Shown piece after piece: positions 14,537 to 22,245 of a stretch of 64,000 nt of DNA. Position numbers and translations under genes: made by a program. Numbering within the stretch: the first letter of the stretch is position 1; every line of letters starts with the position of its first letter. Source of the stretch: JAAXGX01 sp965203565 (GTDB taxonomy: Bacteria; Acidobacteriota; Vicinamibacteria; Vicinamibacterales; UBA8438); NCBI GenBank assembly GCA_965203565.1, contig OZ241896.1:1426001-1490000 (forward strand). Reading direction: 5' to 3'. The notes beneath the pieces were generated by a model. That model saw only the letters and a program-made list of their open reading frames with translations. It was not told the DNA's origin and searched no databases.

Positions 14537-17500
14537 CGGCGACGATGGAGCACGGGCCGCGCGCCGCCGGCTTTGCGGAGTTTTTTGCCGCGTTGTGGGG
14601 CAAACCCCCATTTTCCTGGCAGAACGCGCTGGCGAAGCGCGTGCTGGATGCTCCCACGGGCGCCGAGGGGAAAACGCTTTCCTGCTGGCCCGAAGCCATC
14701 GCCCTGCCGACCGCGTCCGGCAAGACCGCTTGCATGGACGTGGCCCTGTTCGCTCTGGCGGCGCAGGCGCCGCGTCTCGATGCGTCCGGACAGCCGATCA
14801 CCGCGCCGCGCCGCATCTTCTTCGTGGTGGATCGACGGGTAATCGTCGACGAAGCGTATGAACGCGCCCGGTGCATGGCGGAGAAGCTGAACGCGGCGAA
14901 GGAGGGCGTTCTGAAATCGATTGCGGACGATCTGCGCCGGATCGCACGTGGCGCAACGTCCGGTTTCGATGGCGAGCGGCCACTGTCCGTCCACGCGCTG
15001 CGCGGGGGGACATATCGATCGGAAGGCTGGGCTTTCAACCCCCTGCAGCCGACCATCGTCGCCTCGACGGTCGATCAGATCGGCTCGCGCCTGCTGTTCC
15101 GCGCCTACGGGCGCGGCTCCGGAACGTGGCCGACATACGCTGCGCTGGTCGCCAACGACAGCCTTGTCCTTCTCGACGAAGCGCATTGCGCGCAGCCGTT
15201 CCTGCAGACCTTGCAGGCCGTCGTCCGTTATCGAACCTGGGCGGAAAAGCCGCTGCAACGGTGTTTTCACCCGGTGGTGATGTCGGCGACGCCGCCGGCG
15301 GGGTTGAGCGACGTATTCAGGGATTCGTCCGGGGACGGCTTCAACCCGGATCATCCGCTCGGCCGGCGGCAGTTGGCCGGCAAGCCGGCGGCGTTGCGGC
15401 CGATTCCCAAGGCGAAGGGCGACCGCGCGTCCGGTGAATTCTCGAAAGCGTTGGCTCGAAGCGCCTTGAGCCTTCTGGGCGGCGACCGGCAAGCCATCGT
15501 CGTGTTCGTCAATCGAGTGGCGACGGCGCGCGAAACGCACCGCCAGCTGCGCGAGAAGGAGGAGATCGAGGCCATCCTGCTGACCGGCCGCATGCGCCCG
15601 GTGGACAAGGGCGCGGTGGTACGGCGGCTTCGCGACCTGAGCCTCCACTCGAACCGGTCCGCCGGCCGCCGTCTGGAACAGCCGGTCATCGTCGTCGCCA
15701 CCCAGACCCTCGAAGTCGGCGCCGACCTCGATTTCGACGGCCTGGTGACCGAGTGCGCGAGCCTGGACGCCCTGCGCCAGCGCTTCGGCCGCCTGAACCG
15801 CATGGGGCGGAACATCGAAGCGCGCGCGGAAATTCTCGTTCGCGCCGATCAGGCCAAGCCGGCGCGCGGCGTGGAGAAGGATCCGGTGTACGGCGAAGCG
15901 TTGACCCGCACTTGGAAATGGCTCGACGATCGCAGGAATAAAAACGGTGAGGTCGACTTCGGCATCGCCCATCTCGACCGTTTGCTGGCGGGAGACGATT
16001 CGCATCGCGTAGCTCGCAGAGCGGCGGCGCAATGTGCGCTCGACGCGCCGGCGGCCGATGCGCCGGTGATGCTTCCCGCGCACGTCGATTGCTGGGCGCA
16101 GACCGCGCCGGAACCGCGGCCCTCGCCGGACGTGGCGCTCTTTCTGCACGGTCCGCGGGAAAGCGTTCCGGACGTGCAGGTCTGCTGGCGCGCGGACATC
16201 GACCTGGCCGGCGCGGAAGGACAGGACGACGCCATCGAATCCCTGACGCTGTGCCCGCCCGCCAGCAGCGAGATGCTGCCGGCGCCGGTCGGTGTGTTCA
16301 AGCGCTGGCTGGCCGGGAAGGATGCGGACGACTTCAGCGCCGACGTGGAGGGCGTTGACCGGCCCGGAGATGATTCGGAGGGTGTGGAGGGCTCGGAGCT
16401 TGCGGACCGCCGGATCATCCGCTGGCGCGGGACCGGAACGAGCCGCAAGGATGTGACCGCCGACCCGGCCGACGTTCGGCCCGGAGACGCGATCGTGATT
16501 CCGACCACGCACCCCGGACCGCATGACCGGCTTGGAGACCTCCCGCCTGAAGCGTCCGATTCTCCCGCAACGCTCGATGTGGGGGACGCCGCGCACCGGC
16601 TCGCCCGCGCCAAGCCGATCCTGCGCCTGCACCCCGCCCTGGTGGACGCCTGGCCGGACTCGGCGGCCGCCAAGTCGACGGCGCGGTCGCTGCTGAGCGA
16701 TCTTTCGCAGAAATATGAAGACGATCCGCATGAAGTCGCGGAAGTGCTGCACCGCCTCCTGACGGAGCTGTCGAAGGCCGAAGCCCTGCCGGATCGCTGG
16801 ACCTGGCTGCCGCAAGCTGCGAAAGAGATCGCAGCGGAACGTTCCACCGTCGCCGCACTTCGCCGGGAATGCCGTCTCATCGGCGCCCGATGCCTCGTCC
16901 TCGTCGGGCTCCGCCGTGTCGGGAAGCTCGCGCACGAGGCCGCCGTCTTCAGCGACGAGGACGATGCCGCCGCATCCGGCATCTCGCACCGCGACGGCAA
17001 GCCGGCGCCGCTCCGCACCCATCTCCCCGGGGTCGAGGCGTTCGCCCGCCGTCATGCGGCCGGCTGCGGCTTGCCGGACGGGTTGGCGCAAGCCCTCGCC
17101 CGTGCCGGACTGCTGCACGACCTCGGCAAGGCGGACCCGAGATTTCAGGTCATGCTCCGGGGAGGCTCCCCGTGGTCGGCCGGCGAGACACTGGCGAAAT
17201 CCGCCGAGATGCCCAAGACCCGGGCGGCGCGGAAACGGGCTCGATCCGCTTCGGGATACCCGGAAGGAGGCCGGCACGAGCTGTTGTCCGTGCGCTTGGC
17301 GGAAGCCGCGCCGGCGCTCCTGCCGGAGGACGGAGAATTGCGCGACCTCGTGCTTCATCTCGTGGCCAGCCACCACGGCCATTGCCGTCCGTTCGCCCCC
17401 GTGGTGGCCGATGACCGGCCCGCGCCCGTGGAGCACACGTTGTGCGGCCACCGGATGCGGTGGTCCGGCCCGACCGGGCTGGAACGGCTGGACTCCGGCG

Positions 17501-17628
17501 TCGCGGATCGCTACTGGCGGCTCACCCGCCGCTACGGCTGGTGGGGGCTGGCGTGGCTCGAAGCCCTGCTCCGCCTCGCCGACTGGCGGCGCAGCGAATG
17601 GGAGGAGGCGCACAATGCCGGCGGGTGA
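14533..17628 (+). CDS. cas3: Type I-G CRISPR helicase-nuclease Cas3
   Basis: A 1031-residue fusion of a superfamily 2 helicase and an HD nuclease that degrades target DNA after recruitment by the Cascade-like complex. Helicase motifs: Walker A P-T-A-S-G-K-T at residues 59-65, D-E-A-H at 215-218, S-A-T in V-V-M-S-A-T-P-P, and motif VI Q-R-F-G-R-L-N-R-M-G-R. The HD nuclease lies at the C-terminus (L-H-D-L-G-K, H862-D863; later S-H-H-G-H). The helicase-then-HD order is the reverse of most Cas3 proteins and is a hallmark of type I-G (old I-U). All key residues are present. The ATG at 14533 overlaps the uvrC stop; an ATG four codons later is an alternative. By eye the gene is less GC-rich than its flanks, suggesting transfer. 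Confidence 0.9.
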   Translation: MTATMEHGPRAAGFAEFFAALWGKPPFSWQNALAKRVLDAPTGAEGKTLSCWPEAIALPTASGKTACMDVALFALAAQAPRLDASGQPITAPRRIFFVVDRRVIVDEAYERARCMAEKLNAAKEGVLKSIADDLRRIARGATSGFDGERPLSVHALRGGTYRSEGWAFNPLQPTIVASTVDQIGSRLLFRAYGRGSGTWPTYAALVANDSLVLLDEAHCAQPFLQTLQAVVRYRTWAEKPLQRCFHPVVMSATPPAGLSDVFRDSSGDGFNPDHPLGRRQLAGKPAALRPIPKAKGDRASGEFSKALARSALSLLGGDRQAIVVFVNRVATARETHRQLREKEEIEAILLTGRMRPVDKGAVVRRLRDLSLHSNRSAGRRLEQPVIVVATQTLEVGADLDFDGLVTECASLDALRQRFGRLNRMGRNIEARAEILVRADQAKPARGVEKDPVYGEALTRTWKWLDDRRNKNGEVDFGIAHLDRLLAGDDSHRVARRAAAQCALDAPAADAPVMLPAHVDCWAQTAPEPRPSPDVALFLHGPRESVPDVQVCWRADIDLAGAEGQDDAIESLTLCPPASSEMLPAPVGVFKRWLAGKDADDFSADVEGVDRPGDDSEGVEGSELADRRIIRWRGTGTSRKDVTADPADVRPGDAIVIPTTHPGPHDRLGDLPPEASDSPATLDVGDAAHRLARAKPILRLHPALVDAWPDSAAAKSTARSLLSDLSQKYEDDPHEVAEVLHRLLTELSKAEALPDRWTWLPQAAKEIAAERSTVAALRRECRLIGARCLVLVGLRRVGKLAHEAAVFSDEDDAAASGISHRDGKPAPLRTHLPGVEAFARRHAAGCGLPDGLAQALARAGLLHDLGKADPRFQVMLRGGSPWSAGETLAKSAEMPKTRAARKRARSASGYPEGGRHELLSVRLAEAAPALLPEDGELRDLVLHLVASHHGHCRPFAPVVADDRPAPVEHTLCGHRMRWSGPTGLERLDSGVADRYWRLTRRYGWWGLAWLEALLRLADWRRSEWEEAHNAGG

Positions 17629-18598
17629 CGCCCGGGGCGGCGACGGTCGAGGGCTGCTGTTGAACGGCCTCGACGGGAGCAATCCGTTGGGGTTTCTGGC
17701 CGCCGTCGGGACGCTGCACGTTCTCGGCGATGCGTGCGCGGGCTCGGGCCGCCTCGGATGGCGGAACGTCCACGGTAGCTGGAAACCCTTGATTACAGGT
17801 TGCGGTGACGACGAGAGGGAATTTTGTGATGCGGTGCTGCGAGCGCTGAAGAACGCCTCGGCGGCCGTGTTCGATATCGGGAAGGAAAGCAGGAACGGCA
17901 AGGAGTCCAACAAATTTCCTTTCGCCCATCACAAGTTCGTTCAAGCACTCGAGACGCAGCGGGACGAAGCCGGTCCATCCAATCGCCGGGACGTGGATTT
18001 CCTGGCCGCCTTCGGCACGGAGCTCTATCCGGATATGAAGAAGGACGAGTTCCGGGAAACGCGCTTCAGGATGGTGCGCGCCGGGGACTCCAGCCGGCAG
18101 GGCATGTTGTTCTATGCAAAGGCCATCCGCAAAAACATCGACCGCGGGCAGATCGAGCGCGCGCTGTTTCAAGCTTGGGACTACCGGGACGAGGGTTACA
18201 GCCTGCGTTGGGATCCGATCGAAGATCAACCCTACGCGCTCCGATGGAAGGACCCGAGCAGATCGACCCTGACCGACGGCCCGGGCACGATGCTGGCCGC
18301 CAATTGCCTGGCGGTCGAGTCGTTGAGATGCTTTCCGACCGTCACGATCGGAAGGCAGGCCCATACCACCGGATTTCACCGGCGCGAAAGGCGGGCATTT
18401 CGTTTCGTGTGGCCGATATGGACTTCGATGGTGGGCATCGAGACCCTGCGCTCCCTGGTGGCGCTGCGCGATCTGCATGAAAGTCCCCTGCCTCGTCCAG
18501 CCCTTCTCGCCAAGAGCATCGAAGAGATCTATTGCGCCCGCCGGATACAATCTAACCAGTATTACAGCAACTTTGCACCGGCGCAGCCGCTCCGGTGA
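17615..18598 (+). CDS. Type I-G CRISPR Cas8-like subunit (Csb3/GSU0052-like), putative
   Basis: A 327-residue protein between cas3 and csb1. Its N-terminal segment (L-L-L-N-G-L-D-G-S-N-P-L-G-F-L-A-A-V-G-T-L) resembles the opening of the Cas8-like/Cas3-extension proteins of type I-G operons, which are thought to form the large subunit that recognises the PAM and recruits Cas3. No catalytic motif is visible. Assignment rests mainly on position and this N-terminal block, so the exact family name is uncertain. The ATG at 17615 lies 14 nt inside the end of cas3 and has a strong Shine-Dalgarno (GGGAGGAGG) 6-7 nt upstream. The gene appears full-length with no frameshift. Confidence 0.65.
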   Translation: MPAGDARGGDGRGLLLNGLDGSNPLGFLAAVGTLHVLGDACAGSGRLGWRNVHGSWKPLITGCGDDEREFCDAVLRALKNASAAVFDIGKESRNGKESNKFPFAHHKFVQALETQRDEAGPSNRRDVDFLAAFGTELYPDMKKDEFRETRFRMVRAGDSSRQGMLFYAKAIRKNIDRGQIERALFQAWDYRDEGYSLRWDPIEDQPYALRWKDPSRSTLTDGPGTMLAANCLAVESLRCFPTVTIGRQAHTTGFHRRERRAFRFVWPIWTSMVGIETLRSLVALRDLHESPLPRPALLAKSIEEIYCARRIQSNQYYSNFAPAQPLR

Positions 18599-18630
18599 CG
18601 GCTGGACCTCGAACAACCAGGAGACAGGCA

Positions 18631-19878
18631 ATGGAGGAACTCATGATGCTCGATTTGAAAGCTCTGCGAGACGCGGTCGCGGGCGCGGCCGCGGCGTTTC
18701 GCTGCGTGACCGACTACCAGCCGGCGGGCCGTCCCGGCGACAAGGTGTTCCCACCGACCTACGAAGGCGGCAAGTACGCCACGGAGGAACGCATCGATCC
18801 GGAGACGGGAGGAATCAAGCCCTGCGTGCTCCTCGATTCCGTGCAGTCTCAGGCCAACCGGATGGAGCTGGCCCTTCTGGAAGCGCATCGCGCCGGCAAG
18901 GTGACGCTTCCCCTGATCGTGACGAGGTTCGATCAGGAAGAATTACTCAGGAGATTCACCGTGACCAGCCTGGAGGCGCCGCACCGGGCCGCGGACGCGC
19001 TGTTCCGTGACAGCCGGTTGAACGGCGTGATGTTCCGAAAATCGGACAAGGGCCGGATCCTCGATACGGCGGACGTCCGCAATGCCGCGGACCTCTTCGG
19101 TCTCTGCCCCACGGCACTGATCTTCGGCTTGTGGGATTCGACGGGTCCGCGCGGCGGGCTGGGCACGAAGTTCCAAAGGGCGCTGGTGTCGGAGATCGTC
19201 GGATACGATGCAGTGCCGGGGGTCAAGACGGCGAGCCGCATCGACCCGGCTCGGATTACGCTCGGAGCCGGACCCTTGTACGAACGGGAGGCCGTTGCCA
19301 ATGACTCCCCTGATTGGACCTTGAACGAACAGGAAGCGAAAAAGTCAATCGCCTCTGGCGGCAAGGCGAACTTCACCAAGTTCAAAAAGACGGGCAAACC
19401 GTCGGAGGCAGGTCATGGCAACGTCACTCCTACCGTCTCTGATGGCGGCTTCAAGATCTCCAAGGCCACGCAGACCACGGTGCTGTCGCTCGCCGCGTTG
19501 CGCCGGCTCCGTTTCCCGCTCGACGGCGCGGCGGATTCCGATCACGCGACGGACGTATCCGCGCACACCGCACTGGCCGCGCTGGGGATCGCTGCCGGTA
19601 CGCTGGCGCGGAATGACGTGGATCTTCGCTCTCGTTGCCATCTTTTCGCGGAAAGCGCGCCGACCTGGGAATTGCTCGATCGGCCCGGCAAACCCCCCAT
19701 CGAATTCGAGCTTTCCCCGGATGCCGCGCTCCAGTTGCTGGCGGAGGCGATAGAGGAAGCGAGGAAAGCGGGCCTGCCCTGGGAGGATGAGATCGAACTG
19801 ACCCCCTCTTCCGAGCTGGTCGAGCTCGTTCGCCGCAGCCAGGAATTGACGAGCCAGGAGGGAGCGGAGAACGGCTGA
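18631..19878 (+). CDS. csb1: Type I-G CRISPR backbone protein Csb1 (Cas7 family)
   Basis: A 415-residue RAMP protein that forms the crRNA-covering backbone in type I-G complexes. It matches Csb1/GSU0053 proteins by its order of blocks: an N-terminal L-K-A-L-R-D-A-V segment, P-P-T-Y-E-G-G-K-Y with P-C-V-L-L-D-S-V-Q-S-Q-A-N-R-M-E, and the G-L-W-D-S-T-G-P-R-G-G-L-G-T-K-F-Q-R segment in the middle. The ATG at 18631 has an AGGAG about 7 nt upstream; ATGs at 18643 and 18646 are possible because family members often begin right at L-D-L. It ends in a TGATG overlap with csb2. The gene is intact. Confidence 0.87.
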   Translation: MEELMMLDLKALRDAVAGAAAAFRCVTDYQPAGRPGDKVFPPTYEGGKYATEERIDPETGGIKPCVLLDSVQSQANRMELALLEAHRAGKVTLPLIVTRFDQEELLRRFTVTSLEAPHRAADALFRDSRLNGVMFRKSDKGRILDTADVRNAADLFGLCPTALIFGLWDSTGPRGGLGTKFQRALVSEIVGYDAVPGVKTASRIDPARITLGAGPLYEREAVANDSPDWTLNEQEAKKSIASGGKANFTKFKKTGKPSEAGHGNVTPTVSDGGFKISKATQTTVLSLAALRRLRFPLDGAADSDHATDVSAHTALAALGIAAGTLARNDVDLRSRCHLFAESAPTWELLDRPGKPPIEFELSPDAALQLLAEAIEEARKAGLPWEDEIELTPSSELVELVRRSQELTSQEGAENG

Positions 19879-22244
19879 TGTTCGCGCTCGGCATCCGCTA
19901 CCTGAACGGATGGTCCATGGCCGCTGCGGACGGAGCGCGCAAGGAACGGGCCGAGTGGCCGCCGCATCCCGACCGGGTGTTCATGGCCTTGGCGGCGGCA
20001 TGGTTCGAGACCGGTGAAGAGACCGAAGATCACACCGAAGAAGGCGACGCGCTGCGTTGGCTGCAAGCCCTTCCCCCGCCCGCCATCGCCGCTTCCGGCG
20101 CCGGGTGTCGCACCTCCGTCACCAGCTACGTGCCGGTGAACGACGTCGCGATCAAAAGAGGGAGGAAAAGGAATCCGAAGACCGATGTGGACAAGCTGAG
20201 GAAAGAAGGTCTGGCGTTGGTCCCGGAACACCGTCTGCGCCAACCCCGCGGATTCCCCGTCGCCATTCCCCACGATCCCGTCGTGCGCCTGATCTGGCGG
20301 GAGGCGAAGCTGGATATCCACCGCAACGCGCTGGAGCGGTTGGCCGCGAAGGTCACCCACGTCGGGCACTCCGCATCCTTCGTGCAGGCGTGGGTGGAGC
20401 AGGAATGCGAAGTCGCCGCGAACTGGGAGCCGATTGAAGGCATCGCCGTGCACCGGCTGCGGATTCCCTCGGCGGGGAGCCTCTATCGGCTGGCCCGAAC
20501 CTGCAACCGCGAAGCCTGGATCGCCTATCACGATCTGCATGACGAGCTTGAGCGGGCGCAAGCGGCTCTCAAGGCGATGAAGCCCCCGGTAAGGGTTGCC
20601 TGGCGGGATTTTCCCGACGCCGTGCTACTGGCCGATGAGACGAGGACCAAGCGGCATCCGGCGTATTCCAATGCGAAAGCAGGCGATGTCGGGGCCGCGA
20701 CAAATCTCGTCCACGCATTGGTGGATGAGGCCGGAATCGCCGCGGTGCGCCGACTGTTGGACGCGGCGGGCGCCGCCTTGCCCGTACTGGTCAGCGCCCA
20801 CGCCTACGAGCGCGAGGGTGTCAACGCGATTCCCGCCGCACTGGCGGAGCTCCTGAGCGAACGCCTGGGCATCCCGTTCGACACCGCTGTCGTACAGACC
20901 AACGTCGTCAGCCACACCGGGGCCAGCGGCTACGGCCGGCTTGCCCGGCAGGCGGCGTTCGGAGGCAAAGTCGAAACGGGCCGCGAGTACGTGATGGTGG
21001 ACGACTTCATCGGCCAGGGTGGTACACTGGCGAACCTGCGCGGCTGGATTGGGAGGCAGGGCGGCAGGGTCGTCGGCGCGGTCGGGCTGACCGGCAAGCA
21101 GTATTCGGCGAAGTTGAACCCCTCCAAGGAGCAGCTCCATGAGCTCGAACAAAAACACGGACCGGACTTCGAGAAGTGGTGGCGGGAACATTTCGGCCAC
21201 GCCTTCGATTGCCTTACTCAATCGGAGGCTCGGTACCTCGCCCACTCCCCGGATGCTGACACCATACGAGATCGACTTGCTGCGGCGGAGCGCGAAGGAG
21301 GTGGCCGAGGTCGCCGGCAAAATCCTCGCGAGCAAAGACGGCGCGTCAACAGCTTGAAGGAACGTCTCGCCGAACGGTTCCCGGATGGTCGGCCGGCGGC
21401 GCCCATGCGGCCGATCCCCGGCAGGTGGCAGGGATACGGCCGCCCGCAAGCAACGTCTCCACCCGAAGCGGCGCCCCATTCAGTGTTCGACTCGCGCTTC
21501 GTCGTCCTCGCGGCCGGCGGCAAGCGGGTTTCCCTGTCCGCGACCCTGCGGCTGACGGCGGCGCTCCGCGGCCTGCTGATGCGCCACTGCCCCGTGCAGC
21601 CGCCCCCGGAATGGTTCAGCGGGCATCGCCCGGACGGCAGGGCGACCGCGGCGCCGCACGTCGCCCTGGCGCCTCTCGCATTCGTCGGCGCGCCGCACGC
21701 GGACGGCAGTATCATGGGCTTCGCCCTGATCCTGCCACGCGAGATGGACCCGCAAGAGGCCGGACGCTGCCTGGAGCCGATCCTGCGGAACCCGGAGACC
21801 GGCGCGCCGCGCGAACATCGTCTTTTCGATGGCGAGCGGACCGAGTGCGGCGTTGAACTCGAAACCCGGGATCGCCCGCCTCGGAGCCTTGTTCCGGATA
21901 CGTGGACGGAAGCGTCGGCCGTCTGGGCCAGCGTGACCCCGGTGGTTCTCGACCGGCACTTTGACGGCCAGGACAGGTGGGAGAAGGCGGCCGGGAGCGT
22001 GGAGGACATGTGCGGGCGCGTCGGCCTCCCGCGCCCCCGCGAAGTCTTGCTGCATCCGGTTTCCCGGGTCGAAGGCGCTCCCCCCGCACGAGACTTTCCC
22101 CCATTGACCCGGAAGCGCGACGGCGGGCAGCGGAGTCACAGCCACGCGGTGATCGTCTTCGACGAGCCGGTGCGCGGCCCGGTGCTGCTGGGCGCGGGAC
22201 GGTTTCGCGGATACGGGTTGTGCCGCCCGATCGGCGCGTCCTGA
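19878..22244 (+). CDS. csb2: Type I-G CRISPR Csb2 (Cas5-Cas6 fusion) with an inserted phosphoribosyltransferase domain
   Basis: A 788-residue protein; Csb2 is usually near 500. Residues 1 to about 235 form the Cas5-like half (starts F-A-L-G-I-R-Y-L-N-G; E-W-P-P-H-P-D-R-V-F-M-A-L; Y-V-P-V-N-D). Residues from about 491 to the end form the C-terminal half (L-A-E-R-F, W-Q-G-Y-G-R-P, S-G-H-R-P-D-G, and the terminal glycine-rich G-A-G-R-F-R-G-Y-G-L of the Cas6-like part), which matures crRNA. Between them, about residues 238-488 are a phosphoribosyltransferase with an intact PRPP loop (V-M-V-D-D-F-I-G-Q-G-G-T, D375, D376, T383) and the L-T-G-K-Q-Y-S-A-K segment of a stand-alone PRTase family. The frame is open throughout. 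Known: both halves as Csb2. Inferred: that the insert is functional. Confidence 0.85.
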   Translation: MFALGIRYLNGWSMAAADGARKERAEWPPHPDRVFMALAAAWFETGEETEDHTEEGDALRWLQALPPPAIAASGAGCRTSVTSYVPVNDVAIKRGRKRNPKTDVDKLRKEGLALVPEHRLRQPRGFPVAIPHDPVVRLIWREAKLDIHRNALERLAAKVTHVGHSASFVQAWVEQECEVAANWEPIEGIAVHRLRIPSAGSLYRLARTCNREAWIAYHDLHDELERAQAALKAMKPPVRVAWRDFPDAVLLADETRTKRHPAYSNAKAGDVGAATNLVHALVDEAGIAAVRRLLDAAGAALPVLVSAHAYEREGVNAIPAALAELLSERLGIPFDTAVVQTNVVSHTGASGYGRLARQAAFGGKVETGREYVMVDDFIGQGGTLANLRGWIGRQGGRVVGAVGLTGKQYSAKLNPSKEQLHELEQKHGPDFEKWWREHFGHAFDCLTQSEARYLAHSPDADTIRDRLAAAEREGGGRGRRQNPREQRRRVNSLKERLAERFPDGRPAAPMRPIPGRWQGYGRPQATSPPEAAPHSVFDSRFVVLAAGGKRVSLSATLRLTAALRGLLMRHCPVQPPPEWFSGHRPDGRATAAPHVALAPLAFVGAPHADGSIMGFALILPREMDPQEAGRCLEPILRNPETGAPREHRLFDGERTECGVELETRDRPPRSLVPDTWTEASAVWASVTPVVLDRHFDGQDRWEKAAGSVEDMCGRVGLPRPREVLLHPVSRVEGAPPARDFPPLTRKRDGGQRSHSHAVIVFDEPVRGPVLLGAGRFRGYGLCRPIGAS
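21253..21357 (+). CDS. Possible 34-residue protein overlapping csb2 in another frame
   Basis: An ATG-started frame in +1 relative to csb2, lying at the 3' end of the inserted phosphoribosyltransferase segment. It encodes a compact, plausibly helical peptide (starts M-L-T-P-Y-E-I-D-L-L-R-R-S-A-K-E-V, ends K-D-G-A-S-T-A). Its position just at the end of the PRTase part is what a small downstream gene of the original stand-alone PRTase locus would look like. No convincing Shine-Dalgarno was found. It may be chance in GC-rich DNA. Confidence 0.25.
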   Translation: MLTPYEIDLLRRSAKEVAEVAGKILASKDGASTA

Positions 22245-22245
22245 C

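Noticed and set aside
13633..17913. A 1426-codon open frame on the minus strand opposite uvrC and cas3
   Set aside because: It has no recognisable domain, runs across two well-supported genes, and has arginine/proline-rich composition typical of antisense frames.
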